A stretch of DNA of 64,000 nucleotides from CAXMQZ01 sp963707075 (GCA_963707075.1 CAVPOX010000004.1:744001-808000), one strand, 5' to 3'. Numbered from the stretch's first letter, positions 8,755-17,728 are shown. Notes: a model not told the origin generated them from the letters alone. Numbers and translations are program-made.

Positions 8755-9246
8755 TCAATGGGGTGGGCCGGAGCCACCGTGCTGGCCGTGCCTGGGGCCC
8801 TGGAGCCCGCTCGCGCCTCCCCCGGCCCCGAGACCAGGGCCGCCTTGCCATTGCCCAACGCCGTCCCACAACGGAACCTGGCGGAGCGTGCGCAGTCGGA
8901 CCATCGATCCCTGCGTCAGGTTCTTGACCTTGTGAACCGTGGCCGGTCCATCGTTGTCTGTAAAGATACGAGCTTTGAGTTGGTCTCCCGAGCGGATTGC
9001 AAAACCAGTTTCTTCCAGGACTGAGCTGGGCGCCAACAAGAGCTCCAGGTCGCTGGCACCAGGTGTCGAGCTCGCGAGGCGAACCGCTACCAGGTCGAGA
9101 CCTCCTTCGCCGGGCAGTATGCCAATCTCCAGAACGGTGCCCTCCACGACCCTGAGAGCCGAGAGCCCGCCTCCGGCTCGTGCACCGCTGCACGTGAGGA
9201 AGGCGAGAAGGACGAAGAGGCCGGTGGCCCGAATGACAGGGATCAT
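8755..9246 (-). CDS. Secreted protein of unknown function with small beta-rich domain and Gly/His-rich tail
   Basis: 163 residues with a signal peptide (about 1-24). The middle (about 32-125) looks like a small beta-barrel: EGTVLEIG, LDLVAVRLAS, RSGDQLKARIF, HKVKNLTQGSMVRLRTL. The last ~30 residues are low complexity, rich in Gly, Pro and His. The pattern G-x-V...VR...GDQ[LV][KR]AR...K...G also appears in the protein at 11826..12344, suggesting the two are distant paralogues. The ATG overlaps the stop of the preceding outer-membrane-type gene (ATGA). The family is not recognised. Confidence 0.75.
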   Translation of the reverse strand: MIPVIRATGLFVLLAFLTCSGARAGGGLSALRVVEGTVLEIGILPGEGGLDLVAVRLASSTPGASDLELLLAPSSVLEETGFAIRSGDQLKARIFTDNDGPATVHKVKNLTQGSMVRLRTLRQVPLWDGVGQWQGGPGLGAGGGASGLQGPRHGQHGGSGPPH

Positions 9247-10178
9247 CGCCTCGGCCCTCGCGTGCCGACTGTCGGTGTCAGGACTCCATGCGAGACGGCG
9301 AAGAGAACAGAGAAGTCTTCAGACCCATCCGTGAGTCCGGCAGTGGCCTGCAAGCGAAAGCGCCATTTGCCGGTGGTGCGTAAACCCAGACCCAGGATGC
9401 CTCGACTCCCCACGCCATCGACGACCTCGGGATTGCCAGCGAGCCAACCGGAGATGATCCAGCGTCCAGCCAGCGGTTCGCTCTCGACACCTGCATAGGC
9501 ATCCACGACGTCGTTGAGCTCGACCCATTCCGGGTCTCCCAGGTAGCTCCATCCGAAACCGCCGAACGCGGTTGCCGACCAGAAGCGGTACTCGCTGGTT
9601 ATCCCGAGACGAGCGTCCCACTCGCCGGTACCGAGTCCCTCGTCGGCATCAGCGGTCGGAACCTTGGCGTCCAGACCGCCATCCAGGCGAAACACCTCGG
9701 CGCCGCCACCCAGTATCCGGCCGCTGAAGGCCAGATAGACATCGCCCACACCCGACGCGGAGATCTCCTCGAGTTCGGGGGGAAGAGGCTCGATCTCGGG
9801 ATCATCGGGTTGGTTGGGATTCTGACTCCCAGTGGCGGCGCCACTCGAGCTGGATCCTGGTTGCCGGGGTCCCAGGCCGTTTCCTCCGTCGCCGCCACCG
9901 CTTCGGCGCCGCATCGGGATAGGACCCGCTTTGCCCGGGAGGATGCCGAGGGGCGATTCGACCCGGATCCATCCAGCGTCGACCCTGAACTGATACCTGT
10001 CGCCAGTGTTGAAGATGACGCGGCCCGAGGTGACATCGGACTCTGAGCCGGTGCCGTAACTCCCGGAAGCCGTGCCCAGGGTCAGGAAGACCTCGCCGAT
10101 GGCGGCGTCGGCGGTCTCCGCACACAGAGCCAGGGCCAGAACAAGGAACGTCGCGACCAGGGTTCTCGCGATCTTCAT
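9243..10178 (-). CDS. Probable outer-membrane beta-barrel protein, unknown function
   Basis: 311 residues with a clear signal peptide (about 1-25). Alternating hydrophobic/polar strands with aromatic girdle residues (SEYRFWSATAFGGFGWSY, WIISGWLAG, KWRFRLQATAGL) suggest a small outer-membrane barrel. A Gly/Ser/Pro-rich insertion lies at about residues 90-130. It sits directly below a sigma-54 promoter match and upstream of the gene at 8755..9246, with which it overlaps. Neighbouring genes are a sigma-54 activator and another small secreted protein, so the set may form one envelope system. The family is not recognised and substrate transport is not assignable. Confidence 0.72.
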   Translation of the reverse strand: MKIARTLVATFLVLALALCAETADAAIGEVFLTLGTASGSYGTGSESDVTSGRVIFNTGDRYQFRVDAGWIRVESPLGILPGKAGPIPMRRRSGGGDGGNGLGPRQPGSSSSGAATGSQNPNQPDDPEIEPLPPELEEISASGVGDVYLAFSGRILGGGAEVFRLDGGLDAKVPTADADEGLGTGEWDARLGITSEYRFWSATAFGGFGWSYLGDPEWVELNDVVDAYAGVESEPLAGRWIISGWLAGNPEVVDGVGSRGILGLGLRTTGKWRFRLQATAGLTDGSEDFSVLFAVSHGVLTPTVGTRGPRR

Positions 10179-10191
10179 GCTCCTTCAGGAG

Positions 10192-10207
10192 AGCAAGGTC
10201 CGTGCCC
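10192..10207 (-). promoter_or_regulatory. Candidate sigma-54 (-24/-12) promoter
   Basis: Read on the minus strand the site is GGGCACG-GACC-TTGCT, one base from the consensus TGGCACG-N4-TTGCW and with exact GG-to-GC spacing. The predicted transcription start falls only about 3 bases before the ATG of the barrel gene at 10178, which would leave an almost leaderless message without its AAGGAG ribosome site. Either the start of transcription is slightly displaced or the match is fortuitous. Confidence 0.5.
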
Positions 10208-10311
10208 GTTTGTGCCTCAATAGAGACCGCAATCCAGTGGGAACCATCGACGATCTTGTCGAATGGCCCCCTCCCCGACGACAAAACTTGCCGTGATAGG
10301 GCCTATGCGTC

Positions 10312-11679
10312 TCATTCTTTGCGGAACTTCGCTCGCTTGTACCGCAGTGCTCTCTCCGAGATTCCCAATCGCGCTGCAGCGCGCGACTGGTTGCCATCCT
10401 CAAGGGCCAGAGCCTCCTCGATCGCCGCTTCTTCAAGCGCCGCAACCCGGGCTGGAAGCGTGGTGGGGGCTTCCGCCTCACCTCGGCCCGACTCGTTTGC
10501 AGCTCCGAGGACGGTGGCCGGCAAGTCGTCAACGGTGATGAGGTCTCCACGAGAGAGAACCAGTGCCCGCTGCACGATGTTCTCGAGCTCCCGAACGTTG
10601 CCCGGAAATCCATATCGCACCAGCAGATCCATCGCCTGCCGCGAGAGCGACTTGGCCGTGACCCCCGCCGTCTTGGCGTGCTTCTCGAGAAAGTGCTCGG
10701 AAAGCAGGGGGATGTCGGCCCTTCTCGCCCGGAGCGGTGGCAACTCGATGCTCACTACCGCGAGCCGATAGTAGAGATCCTCCCGGAAGTTGCCGTCGCG
10801 CACGCTGGTCAGGAGATCGTGGTGGGTGGCAGCCACGATACGGACGTCGACGGGGACGGACCTGTTGGAGCCGACACGTTCGATGGTCCGCTCCTGCAGC
10901 ACTCGCAGTAGCTTGACCTGGACCTCATTGGGCAGGTCACCGATCTCATCGAGAAAGAGAGTGCCACCCGCTGCGCTTTCGACCCTGCCCACGCGAGAGC
11001 GCTCGGCGCCGGTAAAGGCACCCCGCTCATGGCCAAAGAGCTCGCTTTCGAGCAGTGTGGTCGACAGGGCCGCGGCGTTGACGGCGACGAAGGGTCCGTT
11101 AGCTCGTTTGCTGGCAGCATGGATGGCCCTGGCAACGAGCTCCTTTCCAGTTCCGCTCTCACCCAGCAGGAGGACCGATACCTCGGAGGGCGCCACCCGG
11201 GCGACCTTGGAGAGAGCCTCCGCCATGGCGCCGCCCGAGGTGAGGATGCCGGGGATCGACTCGATTTCACCGAGGCGCCGTCGCAGGTCGCGATTCTCCC
11301 TGCGTAGATGATTCTCTTCCAGGCAGCGCTGCACGACGTGTTCGACTTCATCGAGATCGAGGGGTTTGAGCAGATAGTCCGAGGCGCCAGTCCGCAGAGT
11401 TGCCACGGCTCCTTCTACCGTTCCGTAGGCGGTCACCAACACGACACCAGTCTCCGGATTGAGCTCCTTGATCGCTTGCAGCAACTGCTGCCCATCCATC
11501 TCTGGCATTCGCAGGTCGCTGATGACCAGATCGAAGGGCTCACTGCGGAATTTCTCGAGAGCCTCATGGCCATCACCCGCCTCGACCACATCCAGGCCGA
11601 GATCGCGCAGGAATTCAGCCAGCATCTGTCGTTGGGAGCTGTCGTCCTCGACTACGAGAATATGGCCGTTGGTACTCAT
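10312..11679 (-). CDS. NtrC-family sigma-54-dependent response regulator
   Basis: 455 residues: receiver (about 6-120) with acceptor motif VISDLRMPEMDG, AAA+ domain (about 145-385) with Walker A GESGTGKE, the sigma-54-contacting GAFTGA and Walker B LFLDEIGDLP, then a Fis-type helix-turn-helix ending RAAARLGISERALRYK. It should bind an upstream enhancer and open sigma-54 promoters. No kinase gene is adjacent, so it is an orphan or uses a distant sensor. Sigma-54 promoter matches lie on both sides (12405..12421 upstream, 10192..10207 downstream), which suggests control of its own neighbours. Confidence 0.95.
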   Translation of the reverse strand: MSTNGHILVVEDDSSQRQMLAEFLRDLGLDVVEAGDGHEALEKFRSEPFDLVISDLRMPEMDGQQLLQAIKELNPETGVVLVTAYGTVEGAVATLRTGASDYLLKPLDLDEVEHVVQRCLEENHLRRENRDLRRRLGEIESIPGILTSGGAMAEALSKVARVAPSEVSVLLLGESGTGKELVARAIHAASKRANGPFVAVNAAALSTTLLESELFGHERGAFTGAERSRVGRVESAAGGTLFLDEIGDLPNEVQVKLLRVLQERTIERVGSNRSVPVDVRIVAATHHDLLTSVRDGNFREDLYYRLAVVSIELPPLRARRADIPLLSEHFLEKHAKTAGVTAKSLSRQAMDLLVRYGFPGNVRELENIVQRALVLSRGDLITVDDLPATVLGAANESGRGEAEAPTTLPARVAALEEAAIEEALALEDGNQSRAAARLGISERALRYKRAKFRKE

Positions 11680-11774
11680 CCATTTGCTCCTCTCTCTCGT
11701 GGCAGTTCCAGCTGTGCACAGCGTTGCCTCGAGGTCATGCTGCTTTCATCCTAACCGGAGTCGCCCATGCAGAA

Positions 11775-11798
11775 CGAGGGCGACCTGGGTCGCCCTCG
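11775..11798 (-). terminator. Perfect 11-bp hairpin, probable terminator or attenuator
   Basis: CGAGGGCGACC and its exact complement are separated by only TG, just after the stop of the gene at 11826..12344. On the minus strand the run of T is weak (TTCTGC), so termination may be partial and allow reading into the sigma-54 activator gene. Confidence 0.55.
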
Positions 11799-11825
11799 GA
11801 TCATTGCAGCGATGAAAAGTGCGGC

Positions 11826-12344
11826 TCAACGACCGCCACCTCCGTTGCCGCGGCTGCCACCCTTGCCTCCGCCACCGCCTCGCTGGGCGTTGCTGCCGCA
11901 GTTTCCTCTGCCTGATCCGTCGCCTCTGCCGCCATTCTGCCATTGGGCCTGATTGCCCACGCCGCTACCGTCTCTGGAGCGTTGCTGCGTGCGCACCAGC
12001 CGACCGGATTGGTTGCTGTAGCCAAACATCTCACCATTGCGTTTGACCTTCATACTCCGGACTTGGCCGGGCTGACCTGCGCCGCCTTGCGATACTCGTG
12101 CCCGTACCTGGTCCCCGACCTGGACACAGCCCGCGCAGCTGCCATCGCCCAGGCGAAACTGCTTCCGCTCTCCCTGGCGAGTCCTAACCGTGATGAGCTG
12201 ATCGGTGCCTTGGTTCTGGGTCTGTTGCTGGACGGCTACGACCTCGCCTTTGAAGCTCTCTTGCCCCTGTTGTGCGAATGCTGGTGCGGCCACCAGAGCG
12301 ACGAGAACTGCCGTGATCGGAATGGTGTATTTGGCGAGCTTCAT
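11826..12344 (-). CDS. Secreted small protein with beta-rich domain and Gly/Arg-rich tail
   Basis: 172 residues from the ATG at 12344, which follows GGAGG; earlier in-frame starts would add ~94 residues without a signal peptide at the front and would cross the promoter. The signal peptide ends near AFAQQ (about residue 25). A small beta-domain follows (FKGEVVAVQQ, DQLITVRTRQG, VGDQVRARVSQG, VRSMKVKRNGEMFGY) with a Cys pair CAGC. The C-terminal ~50 residues are dominated by Gly, Asn and Arg. It is weakly similar in pattern to the protein at 8755..9246. Its own sigma-54 promoter precedes it. Function unknown; envelope or metal association is only a guess. Confidence 0.75.
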   Translation of the reverse strand: MKLAKYTIPITAVLVALVAAPAFAQQGQESFKGEVVAVQQQTQNQGTDQLITVRTRQGERKQFRLGDGSCAGCVQVGDQVRARVSQGGAGQPGQVRSMKVKRNGEMFGYSNQSGRLVRTQQRSRDGSGVGNQAQWQNGGRGDGSGRGNCGSNAQRGGGGGKGGSRGNGGGGR

Positions 12345-12404
12345 GATTGCCTCCTGGCCTTGGGGTTGTTGGTCTTGCTTGCCTCTGCCTTCACAAGACC
12401 TTTG

Positions 12405-12421
12405 AGCAGGGAACGTGCCAA
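12405..12421 (-). promoter_or_regulatory. Candidate sigma-54 promoter upstream of the secreted-protein/activator operon
   Basis: On the minus strand the site reads TTGGCACG-TTCC-CTGCT, differing from TGGCACG-N4-TTGCW at one base of the -12 box and keeping the invariant GG and GC with correct spacing. The expected start of transcription is near 12393, about 50 bases before the ATG at 12344, leaving room for the GGAGG ribosome site. The rest of the 12345-12686 intergenic stretch holds the hydrogenase terminator and nothing else recognisable. Confidence 0.72.
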
Positions 12422-12622
12422 CCTCGGCAGGTGCCGCAAATGGCTTGTTTTGTTGAGTTTGAGTGGAGCTAAAGAAGGTGAGGCAAGGCGTTGCCGACAG
12501 TTGCGTCGAAGAGCTTGGCAGGATTTCGACAAACCTTGCCGGGCCGCGAACCTCCTCGAGCCGCCTTCGTCGTGTCGAAAATCCTTTCGCGGCTCTCGAG
12601 AGAGCAAGGCCGTCTTTCGACA

Positions 12623-12655
12623 ACAAAAAACGAGGCGCTCATTGCGAGCGCCTCG
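12623..12655 (-). terminator. Rho-independent terminator of the hydrogenase operon
   Basis: A 10-bp perfect stem (CGAGGCGCTC with its complement) encloses a 5-base loop and, on the minus strand, is followed by a run of six T. It lies about 30 bases past the stop of the large-subunit gene. Confidence 0.9.
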
Positions 12656-12686
12656 TGTGAGCAGAGGTGACTCCTTCGAAGTCCCG

Positions 12687-14387
12687 CTACAAGGCTTTTA
12701 CCTTGACGATCTCGTTGCCCTCGGCGTCGTGGGTGTGGATGGCACACGCCAGACAGGGATCGAAGGAGTGAATCGTCCGCACCACTTCGAGCGGCGCATC
12801 CGGGTTGGCGACAGGATTGCCCATCAGTGAGGCCTCGTAGGGACCCATCTGACCCTTGGCATCGCGCGGCCCGGCATTCCAGGTCGACGGCACGACTGCC
12901 TGGTAGTTGGCGATCTTGCCGTTGTTGATGACGACCCAGTGGGACAGCAGTCCGCGCGGTGCTTCGTGAAAGCCGAAGCCGCGCTGCTCGCCCCTCGGAA
13001 AGACCGGCGCGTTGAAGATGTCCGTGTCGCCGCCGGCGATGTTGTTGGCCAGAAGACTCCAGTGCTCCTGGGCGAGATCCGAGAGAACCACCGCCCGGAT
13101 GCAGCGGGCTGCGTGGCGCCCCAGGGTGGAGTGGAGGACCGCCGGACTCAGGTTGGCTCCGGCGAGCTTTCCAGCCTCGGCCAGGACATAGGTCCCATAC
13201 TTGGTGAAACGCTCGTCACCGGAAGCCAGCCCCATGAGCACCTGGGCCAGCGGACCGACCTGCATGGGTTTGCCATCGAATCGTGGCGCCTTGACCCAGG
13301 AGTAGTCCCCGTCATCGTCCCAGTCCGTGTACTTGGGAACCGTTTCTTCCTCCCACGGGTGCCGCGACCAGTCGCCGTCGTACCATGAGTGGGCGATCGA
13401 TTCCTCGACGTTGTCCCGCAGGTATTCGTCACCGAACTTGCTGATGGCCTTGTAGCTTCCCAGATCGCCGTTGAAGATAGTGCCTCCTGGCATGTCGAAC
13501 TGGGTGCCCGCGGTGTCCAGGGGCATGTCTGGCGCGGCCAGGTAGTTCTTGACTCCGGCGCCGTAGCCGAGCCAGTCGGCGTACATCGAGCCGACAGCGA
13601 TGACATCAGGCAGGTAGACCTGTTTGATGAAGGTCTGAACCTCATCGAGCAGGCTCTTTATCTGATACAGCTTCTTCATGTTCAGCGTGGCCTCGTTGTC
13701 CATGTTGATGGCATTGGCCACGCCGCCGACGGCGAGGTTCTGAATGTTGGGGGTCTTCGAGCCCAGGATGGCGACGACCTGGTTGGCCTTGCGCTGGTAC
13801 TCGAGGGCCTGCAGATAGTGGCTCGCAGCCAGCAGATTGACCTCGGGCGGCAGCTTCATGGCCGGATGGCCCCAGTAGCCGTTGGCGAAGATGCCCAGCT
13901 GGCCGCTTTCGACCAGCGCCGCCAGCCTGGCCTTGACGGCCTCCAGCTGACGGGTGCTGTTGCCTGGCCACTCCGAGAGCGTCTCGGCCAGAGCACTGGC
14001 CTTGGCTGGATCCGCCGAAAGCGCCGACACCACATCCACCCAGTCGAGGGCGGAGAGATGGTAGAAGTGGACAATGTGATCGTGGAGACCGTGAGCCGCC
14101 AGGATCAGGTTGCGGATGTACTGCGCGTTGATGGGAATCTCGAGATTCAGGGCGTTCTCCACGGCACGCACGGAAGTGATTCCGTGGACCGTGGTGCAAA
14201 CACCGCAGATGCGCTGTGTGAAAAGCCAGGCATCGCGCGGATCGCGACCCTGCAGAATAATCTCGATACCTCGCCACATCTGGCCCGAGGACCACGACTT
14301 GGTCACCTTGCCGCCATCGACTTCAACGTCGATGCGCAAATGGCCTTCGATTCGGGTAATCGGGTCGACGACGATACGTCTGCTCAT
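12687..14387 (-). CDS. hybC: [NiFe] hydrogenase large subunit (Hyb type)
   Basis: 566-residue catalytic subunit of a periplasmic membrane-bound uptake-type hydrogenase. The L1 signature RICGVCTTVH and L2 signature DPCLACAIH supply the four Ni-binding cysteines. The 15 residues after the L2 histidine (starting THDAEGNEI) form the C-terminal peptide normally removed by a HybD-type protease after nickel insertion; no protease gene is seen in the window. It has no signal peptide of its own, as usual for export with the Tat-tagged small subunit. It is the last gene of hybO-A-B-C, followed by a strong terminator. Confidence 0.98.
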   Translation of the reverse strand: MSRRIVVDPITRIEGHLRIDVEVDGGKVTKSWSSGQMWRGIEIILQGRDPRDAWLFTQRICGVCTTVHGITSVRAVENALNLEIPINAQYIRNLILAAHGLHDHIVHFYHLSALDWVDVVSALSADPAKASALAETLSEWPGNSTRQLEAVKARLAALVESGQLGIFANGYWGHPAMKLPPEVNLLAASHYLQALEYQRKANQVVAILGSKTPNIQNLAVGGVANAINMDNEATLNMKKLYQIKSLLDEVQTFIKQVYLPDVIAVGSMYADWLGYGAGVKNYLAAPDMPLDTAGTQFDMPGGTIFNGDLGSYKAISKFGDEYLRDNVEESIAHSWYDGDWSRHPWEEETVPKYTDWDDDGDYSWVKAPRFDGKPMQVGPLAQVLMGLASGDERFTKYGTYVLAEAGKLAGANLSPAVLHSTLGRHAARCIRAVVLSDLAQEHWSLLANNIAGGDTDIFNAPVFPRGEQRGFGFHEAPRGLLSHWVVINNGKIANYQAVVPSTWNAGPRDAKGQMGPYEASLMGNPVANPDAPLEVVRTIHSFDPCLACAIHTHDAEGNEIVKVKAL

Positions 14388-14399
14388 CGCGATGTCCTC

Positions 14400-15599
14400 C
14401 TATTGGGCCTGCGCGGTGGCAGGTATGCCGGCCAAGATCGGGAACTTCTTGACCAGGATCACAAAGATCAGGATTTCAGTGGCAACGATTCCGAAGGTGA
14501 CAAACATCTCCGGCACCGTCGGGAAGTAGCTGAAGTTCTCGCCTGGTTGGAACGCCACCAGGTAGGTATTGAATCGATAGAGGCCACCAGCCAGGATCAG
14601 CCACATGGCGGCGCGAAACTGGTACATGGGATCCGACCGCTTGGCCTTGTTCATGTAGATGATCGCCGGAAACACCATCAGGATGGTTTCGAGCCAGAAC
14701 ATGAAGGCGTACAGATCGAACCTGAAGAGCAGGCCGATCTTGCCAGCAACGATCAGGTCGATAAACCGGATCGCCAGAAACAACCAGACTGTGATGGTCG
14801 CCACGCCGAAGAGCGACGTTAGCATCTCGGTATGCCGTGGCCGGTTGAAGAATCGCGACGAGAGACTGGCCTCGATGACCACTGCCGCGTATCCCATGGT
14901 GACACAAGAGATCAGGAACAAGAGTGGCAGAAAGGCCGTGTTCCAGAGACCGTGGAGTCGCGGACCGGAGAGTAGCATCAGGCTACCCAGCGATGACTGG
15001 TGCATCGTCGGTAGCAGGATGCCCAAAGCGATGATCCAGATCAGCGCTTTCTCCAGGAAAGCAGCCGCTTTCTTGGAGAAGTTGGCCAGAGCGGTGTCCC
15101 CTCTCTCCATCCATTTCTCGAAGAAGGCCGGCGAGAGCTCGATCCACAGCACGATGAGGTAAGCCATGACACACAGGGCCACCTCGAGCAGGGCCGAGTT
15201 CCAGTTGTAGCTCCCCATGTCGGGAAAGCCGCCGAGCGGGATTCTCCAGATGAACCAGGGCCTTCCCACGTCGATGCAGATCGAGACCGCCGCCATGGTG
15301 TAGCCCAGGGCGCTGGTCAGGATGGCGGGTCGAATCAGCGGGTGGTACTTGCCCTTGTTCATGATGTAGAGCAGGAGGGCGATGGCGTAGCCGCCGCACG
15401 CGAGGGCGGTGCCGGTGACTACGTCGTAGGCGATCCAGATGCCCCAGGGGTACCCGTCGTTCAGTCCGGTAGAGGGGCCGAGGCCGACGGCGAATCTCCA
15501 CAGAATGAGAATGCCGCCGAGAATGGAGAAGAAAAGCAGGATCTTGGTCGGCTTGGTCCAAATGGGCCCGCCGACAGGGGTTGCCTTGGCGGTGCTCAT
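14400..15599 (-). CDS. hybB: Hydrogenase membrane subunit HybB (NrfD family)
   Basis: 399 residues with about ten membrane helices typical of the NrfD/PsrC family. It links the periplasmic hydrogenase-HybA unit to the menaquinone or ubiquinone pool. The start ATG shares a base with the TAA of hybA (TAATG), so the genes are coupled. It contains PWGIWIAYDVVTG and GRPWFIWRIPLGG, features of the family. The gene order small subunit, hybA, hybB, large subunit is that of E. coli hydrogenase 2. Confidence 0.97.
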   Translation of the reverse strand: MSTAKATPVGGPIWTKPTKILLFFSILGGILILWRFAVGLGPSTGLNDGYPWGIWIAYDVVTGTALACGGYAIALLLYIMNKGKYHPLIRPAILTSALGYTMAAVSICIDVGRPWFIWRIPLGGFPDMGSYNWNSALLEVALCVMAYLIVLWIELSPAFFEKWMERGDTALANFSKKAAAFLEKALIWIIALGILLPTMHQSSLGSLMLLSGPRLHGLWNTAFLPLLFLISCVTMGYAAVVIEASLSSRFFNRPRHTEMLTSLFGVATITVWLFLAIRFIDLIVAGKIGLLFRFDLYAFMFWLETILMVFPAIIYMNKAKRSDPMYQFRAAMWLILAGGLYRFNTYLVAFQPGENFSYFPTVPEMFVTFGIVATEILIFVILVKKFPILAGIPATAQAQ

Positions 15600-16495
15600 T
15601 ACGCCTCCTCGCCTTTCTTGAGCTTCTGGTCCTGGCGTCTATTGCGCCAGATCACGCCTCCCATCAGCGCGTAGAGCGCCGCGGGTGCGATGAAGCCCTG
15701 ATAGATCCCGTGCTGAATGGTCTGCTGCAGCTCGGGGACCGGCTCTTCGCTGTCGAATTTGAATCCCAGCTTGTCGAAGGGAACGTGCGAGAGGTACAGC
15801 ACCTGGGTGCCGCCCAAGTCCTTTTCGCCGTAGATCTTCGGGTGGTACTTGTCGGGATTCTCGGCCAGACGCCTCTTGGCTTCCTCGAGCAGCTCTTCGC
15901 GAGTCCCGGCGATTACTGCCTCGCGAGGACAGACTTCGCAGCATGCCGGCTGCCACTGCTTGTCGCCCTTGCGCTGTTTGCAGTACTCGCACTTGATGAT
16001 GTACGGGTTGGTCGAGGACCATTCGAACTTCGGGACGTTGAAGGGACAGGCCATCTGGCAGTAGCGGCAGCCGATGCAGCGGTCCTTGTCCCAGGTGATG
16101 ATGCCGAACTCGCGCTTCTTGAACGCACCGATCATGCAGGCCCCGACACAGGCCGGGTCGATGCACTGCATGCACTGCTTCTTGACGTAAGAGCGCCGAT
16201 CCCCTTCCTTGTAGAGCTTGATGATGTTCTTGGTGTAATCGTTGAGATCGGCCGGGGCGTCGTAGAGGCCACCCATGCCCTCGAGTCGGGTGTCAGCCGG
16301 CAGCTCGTTGGCTTCCTTGCAGGCCCGGACACAGGCCTTGCACCCGATGCAGAGAGTGGTGTCGTAGAGCATGCCCCTGGCGTCGGCCGGCGCGACCTTG
16401 CGCTCGCGGGCGGCTTTCACCGGTGTGGCGCTGGCCACACCAGCAGCACCCGCGGCCGCGCACCCTTTGAGAAACGAGCGTCGATCGACAGCCAT
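15599..16495 (-). CDS. hybA: Hydrogenase ferredoxin subunit HybA
   Basis: 298 residues. A Tat signal (DRRSFLKG, residues 4-11) is followed by four cysteine groups: CIGCKACVRAC, CMQCIDPACVGAC, CIGCRYCQMACPF and CEYCKQRKG...CCEVCP. A C-terminal membrane helix (residues ~265-285) anchors it. It transfers electrons from the small subunit to HybB. It starts 2 bp after the small-subunit gene and is part of the hybO-A-B-C operon. The closest relative in the window is the protein at 301..1143. Confidence 0.97.
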   Translation of the reverse strand: MAVDRRSFLKGCAAAGAAGVASATPVKAARERKVAPADARGMLYDTTLCIGCKACVRACKEANELPADTRLEGMGGLYDAPADLNDYTKNIIKLYKEGDRRSYVKKQCMQCIDPACVGACMIGAFKKREFGIITWDKDRCIGCRYCQMACPFNVPKFEWSSTNPYIIKCEYCKQRKGDKQWQPACCEVCPREAVIAGTREELLEEAKRRLAENPDKYHPKIYGEKDLGGTQVLYLSHVPFDKLGFKFDSEEPVPELQQTIQHGIYQGFIAPAALYALMGGVIWRNRRQDQKLKKGEEA

Positions 16496-16497
16496 GA

Positions 16498-17616
16498 CTA
16501 GCTCTCCTCCTCGGCCTCAGCTGTGCCCATCTTCTTGGAGGCCGCGTAGCCAGCCCCGATCAACCCGCCGACCGCCAGACCGGCGACGCCGGTGGCCACA
16601 GCGCCAACCTTGCCTTGTGGTGCGCCGATCGGCGGGTAGGTGTCGGGATTGGTGGGACGTTCGATGTCGACCGTGTCGTGAATCGCCATGCTCCAGAGCA
16701 CGCCCTGCTCGGTGCATCCGACACAGGGGTGGCCCAGACCGATCGGCCAGGCATCGACGACTTCGCCGAACGACTGGACCGAACAGTTGGCGTGGGTGAC
16801 GGGGCCCTTGCAGCCTAGCTTGTACAGGCAGTAGCCCTGGCGATGGTTCTCGTCGCCAAACTGTTCGGCAAAGCGGCCAGCGTCGAAGTGTGCCCGGCGT
16901 GGGCAGTGCTCGTGGATGGTGCGGCCGTAGGCCCACTTGGGCCGGCCCAGCTCGTCCAGTTCGGGCAGCGAGCCAAACGTGGCAAATTGGAGAGCGGTGC
17001 CAAGGAAGTTGTACGGGTTGGCCGGGCAACCGGGGATGGTCACGACGGTCTTGCCAGCCAGAATCTCAGGCGCACCCTTGGCACCGGTCGGATTCGGATC
17101 GGCCGACGGGATGCCGCCCCAGGAAGCGCAGGAGCCGATCGCAATGATCGCTCCGGCACGGGCGGCTGATTCCTCGAGAATCTCCAGGGCCGTCTTGCCG
17201 CCGATCATGCAGTAGATGCCGTTGTCCTTGGTCGGGATGGCACCTTCGACCACCAGGATGAATTTGCCCTCGTGGGCATCCATCGCGGCGATACGGTTCT
17301 CCTCCGCGGCATGGCCGGAAGGCACCAGCAAGGCTTCATGGTAGTCGAGCGAGATCAGGTCGAGGATCAGCGTATCCAGTCCTGGATGGCTGGTCCGCAA
17401 CAGGGTCTCGGTGCAACCGGTACACTCCTGAAACGAGAGCCAGATCACCGACGGCTTCTTGCCTGCGACGGCCGCCTCCGCCATCTTCACCCCAGCACCT
17501 GCTGGTAGTCCGACAGCGGCGGCCGCAATGGAGCAGACTTTCAAGAAGTCGCGCCGATCCAAACCTCTGTCCAGCACGTCGCCGGACACCCCTTTGACGA
17601 GTCTTGGAAGAAACAT
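16498..17616 (-). CDS. hybO: [NiFe] hydrogenase small subunit
   Basis: 372 residues from the ATG at 17616, which has GGAGG 5 bases upstream; a GTG two codons earlier is less likely. Tat signal DRRDFLKVC near residues 20-28. The proximal-cluster motif is ECTGCTET, with four-cysteine type ligands (GSCASWGG, PGCPANP), so it is not the six-cysteine oxygen-tolerant form. Medial and distal cluster ligands lie in HEHCPRRAHFD, YCLYKLGCKGP, NCS and PCVGCTE. The C-terminal helix (AVGGLIGAGYAA) anchors it in the membrane. First gene of the operon, facing hypA across a 258-bp regulatory region. Confidence 0.98.
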   Translation of the reverse strand: MFLPRLVKGVSGDVLDRGLDRRDFLKVCSIAAAAVGLPAGAGVKMAEAAVAGKKPSVIWLSFQECTGCTETLLRTSHPGLDTLILDLISLDYHEALLVPSGHAAEENRIAAMDAHEGKFILVVEGAIPTKDNGIYCMIGGKTALEILEESAARAGAIIAIGSCASWGGIPSADPNPTGAKGAPEILAGKTVVTIPGCPANPYNFLGTALQFATFGSLPELDELGRPKWAYGRTIHEHCPRRAHFDAGRFAEQFGDENHRQGYCLYKLGCKGPVTHANCSVQSFGEVVDAWPIGLGHPCVGCTEQGVLWSMAIHDTVDIERPTNPDTYPPIGAPQGKVGAVATGVAGLAVGGLIGAGYAASKKMGTAEAEEES

Positions 17617-17728
17617 GGCCACCTCCGCGTTACGTTTCGCGCGTTACAGCTACAACCAAGGAACAAGGTGTCGAGGCACTTTGTCTATGAGTCGCCTATT
17701 GATATCGTTCCGCCGGAAGGCCCACAAA

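Noticed and set aside
13389..14822. 477-codon open frame antisense to hybC/hybB
   Set aside because: It overlaps conserved hydrogenase genes and shows no domain or signal; typical high-GC shadow frame.
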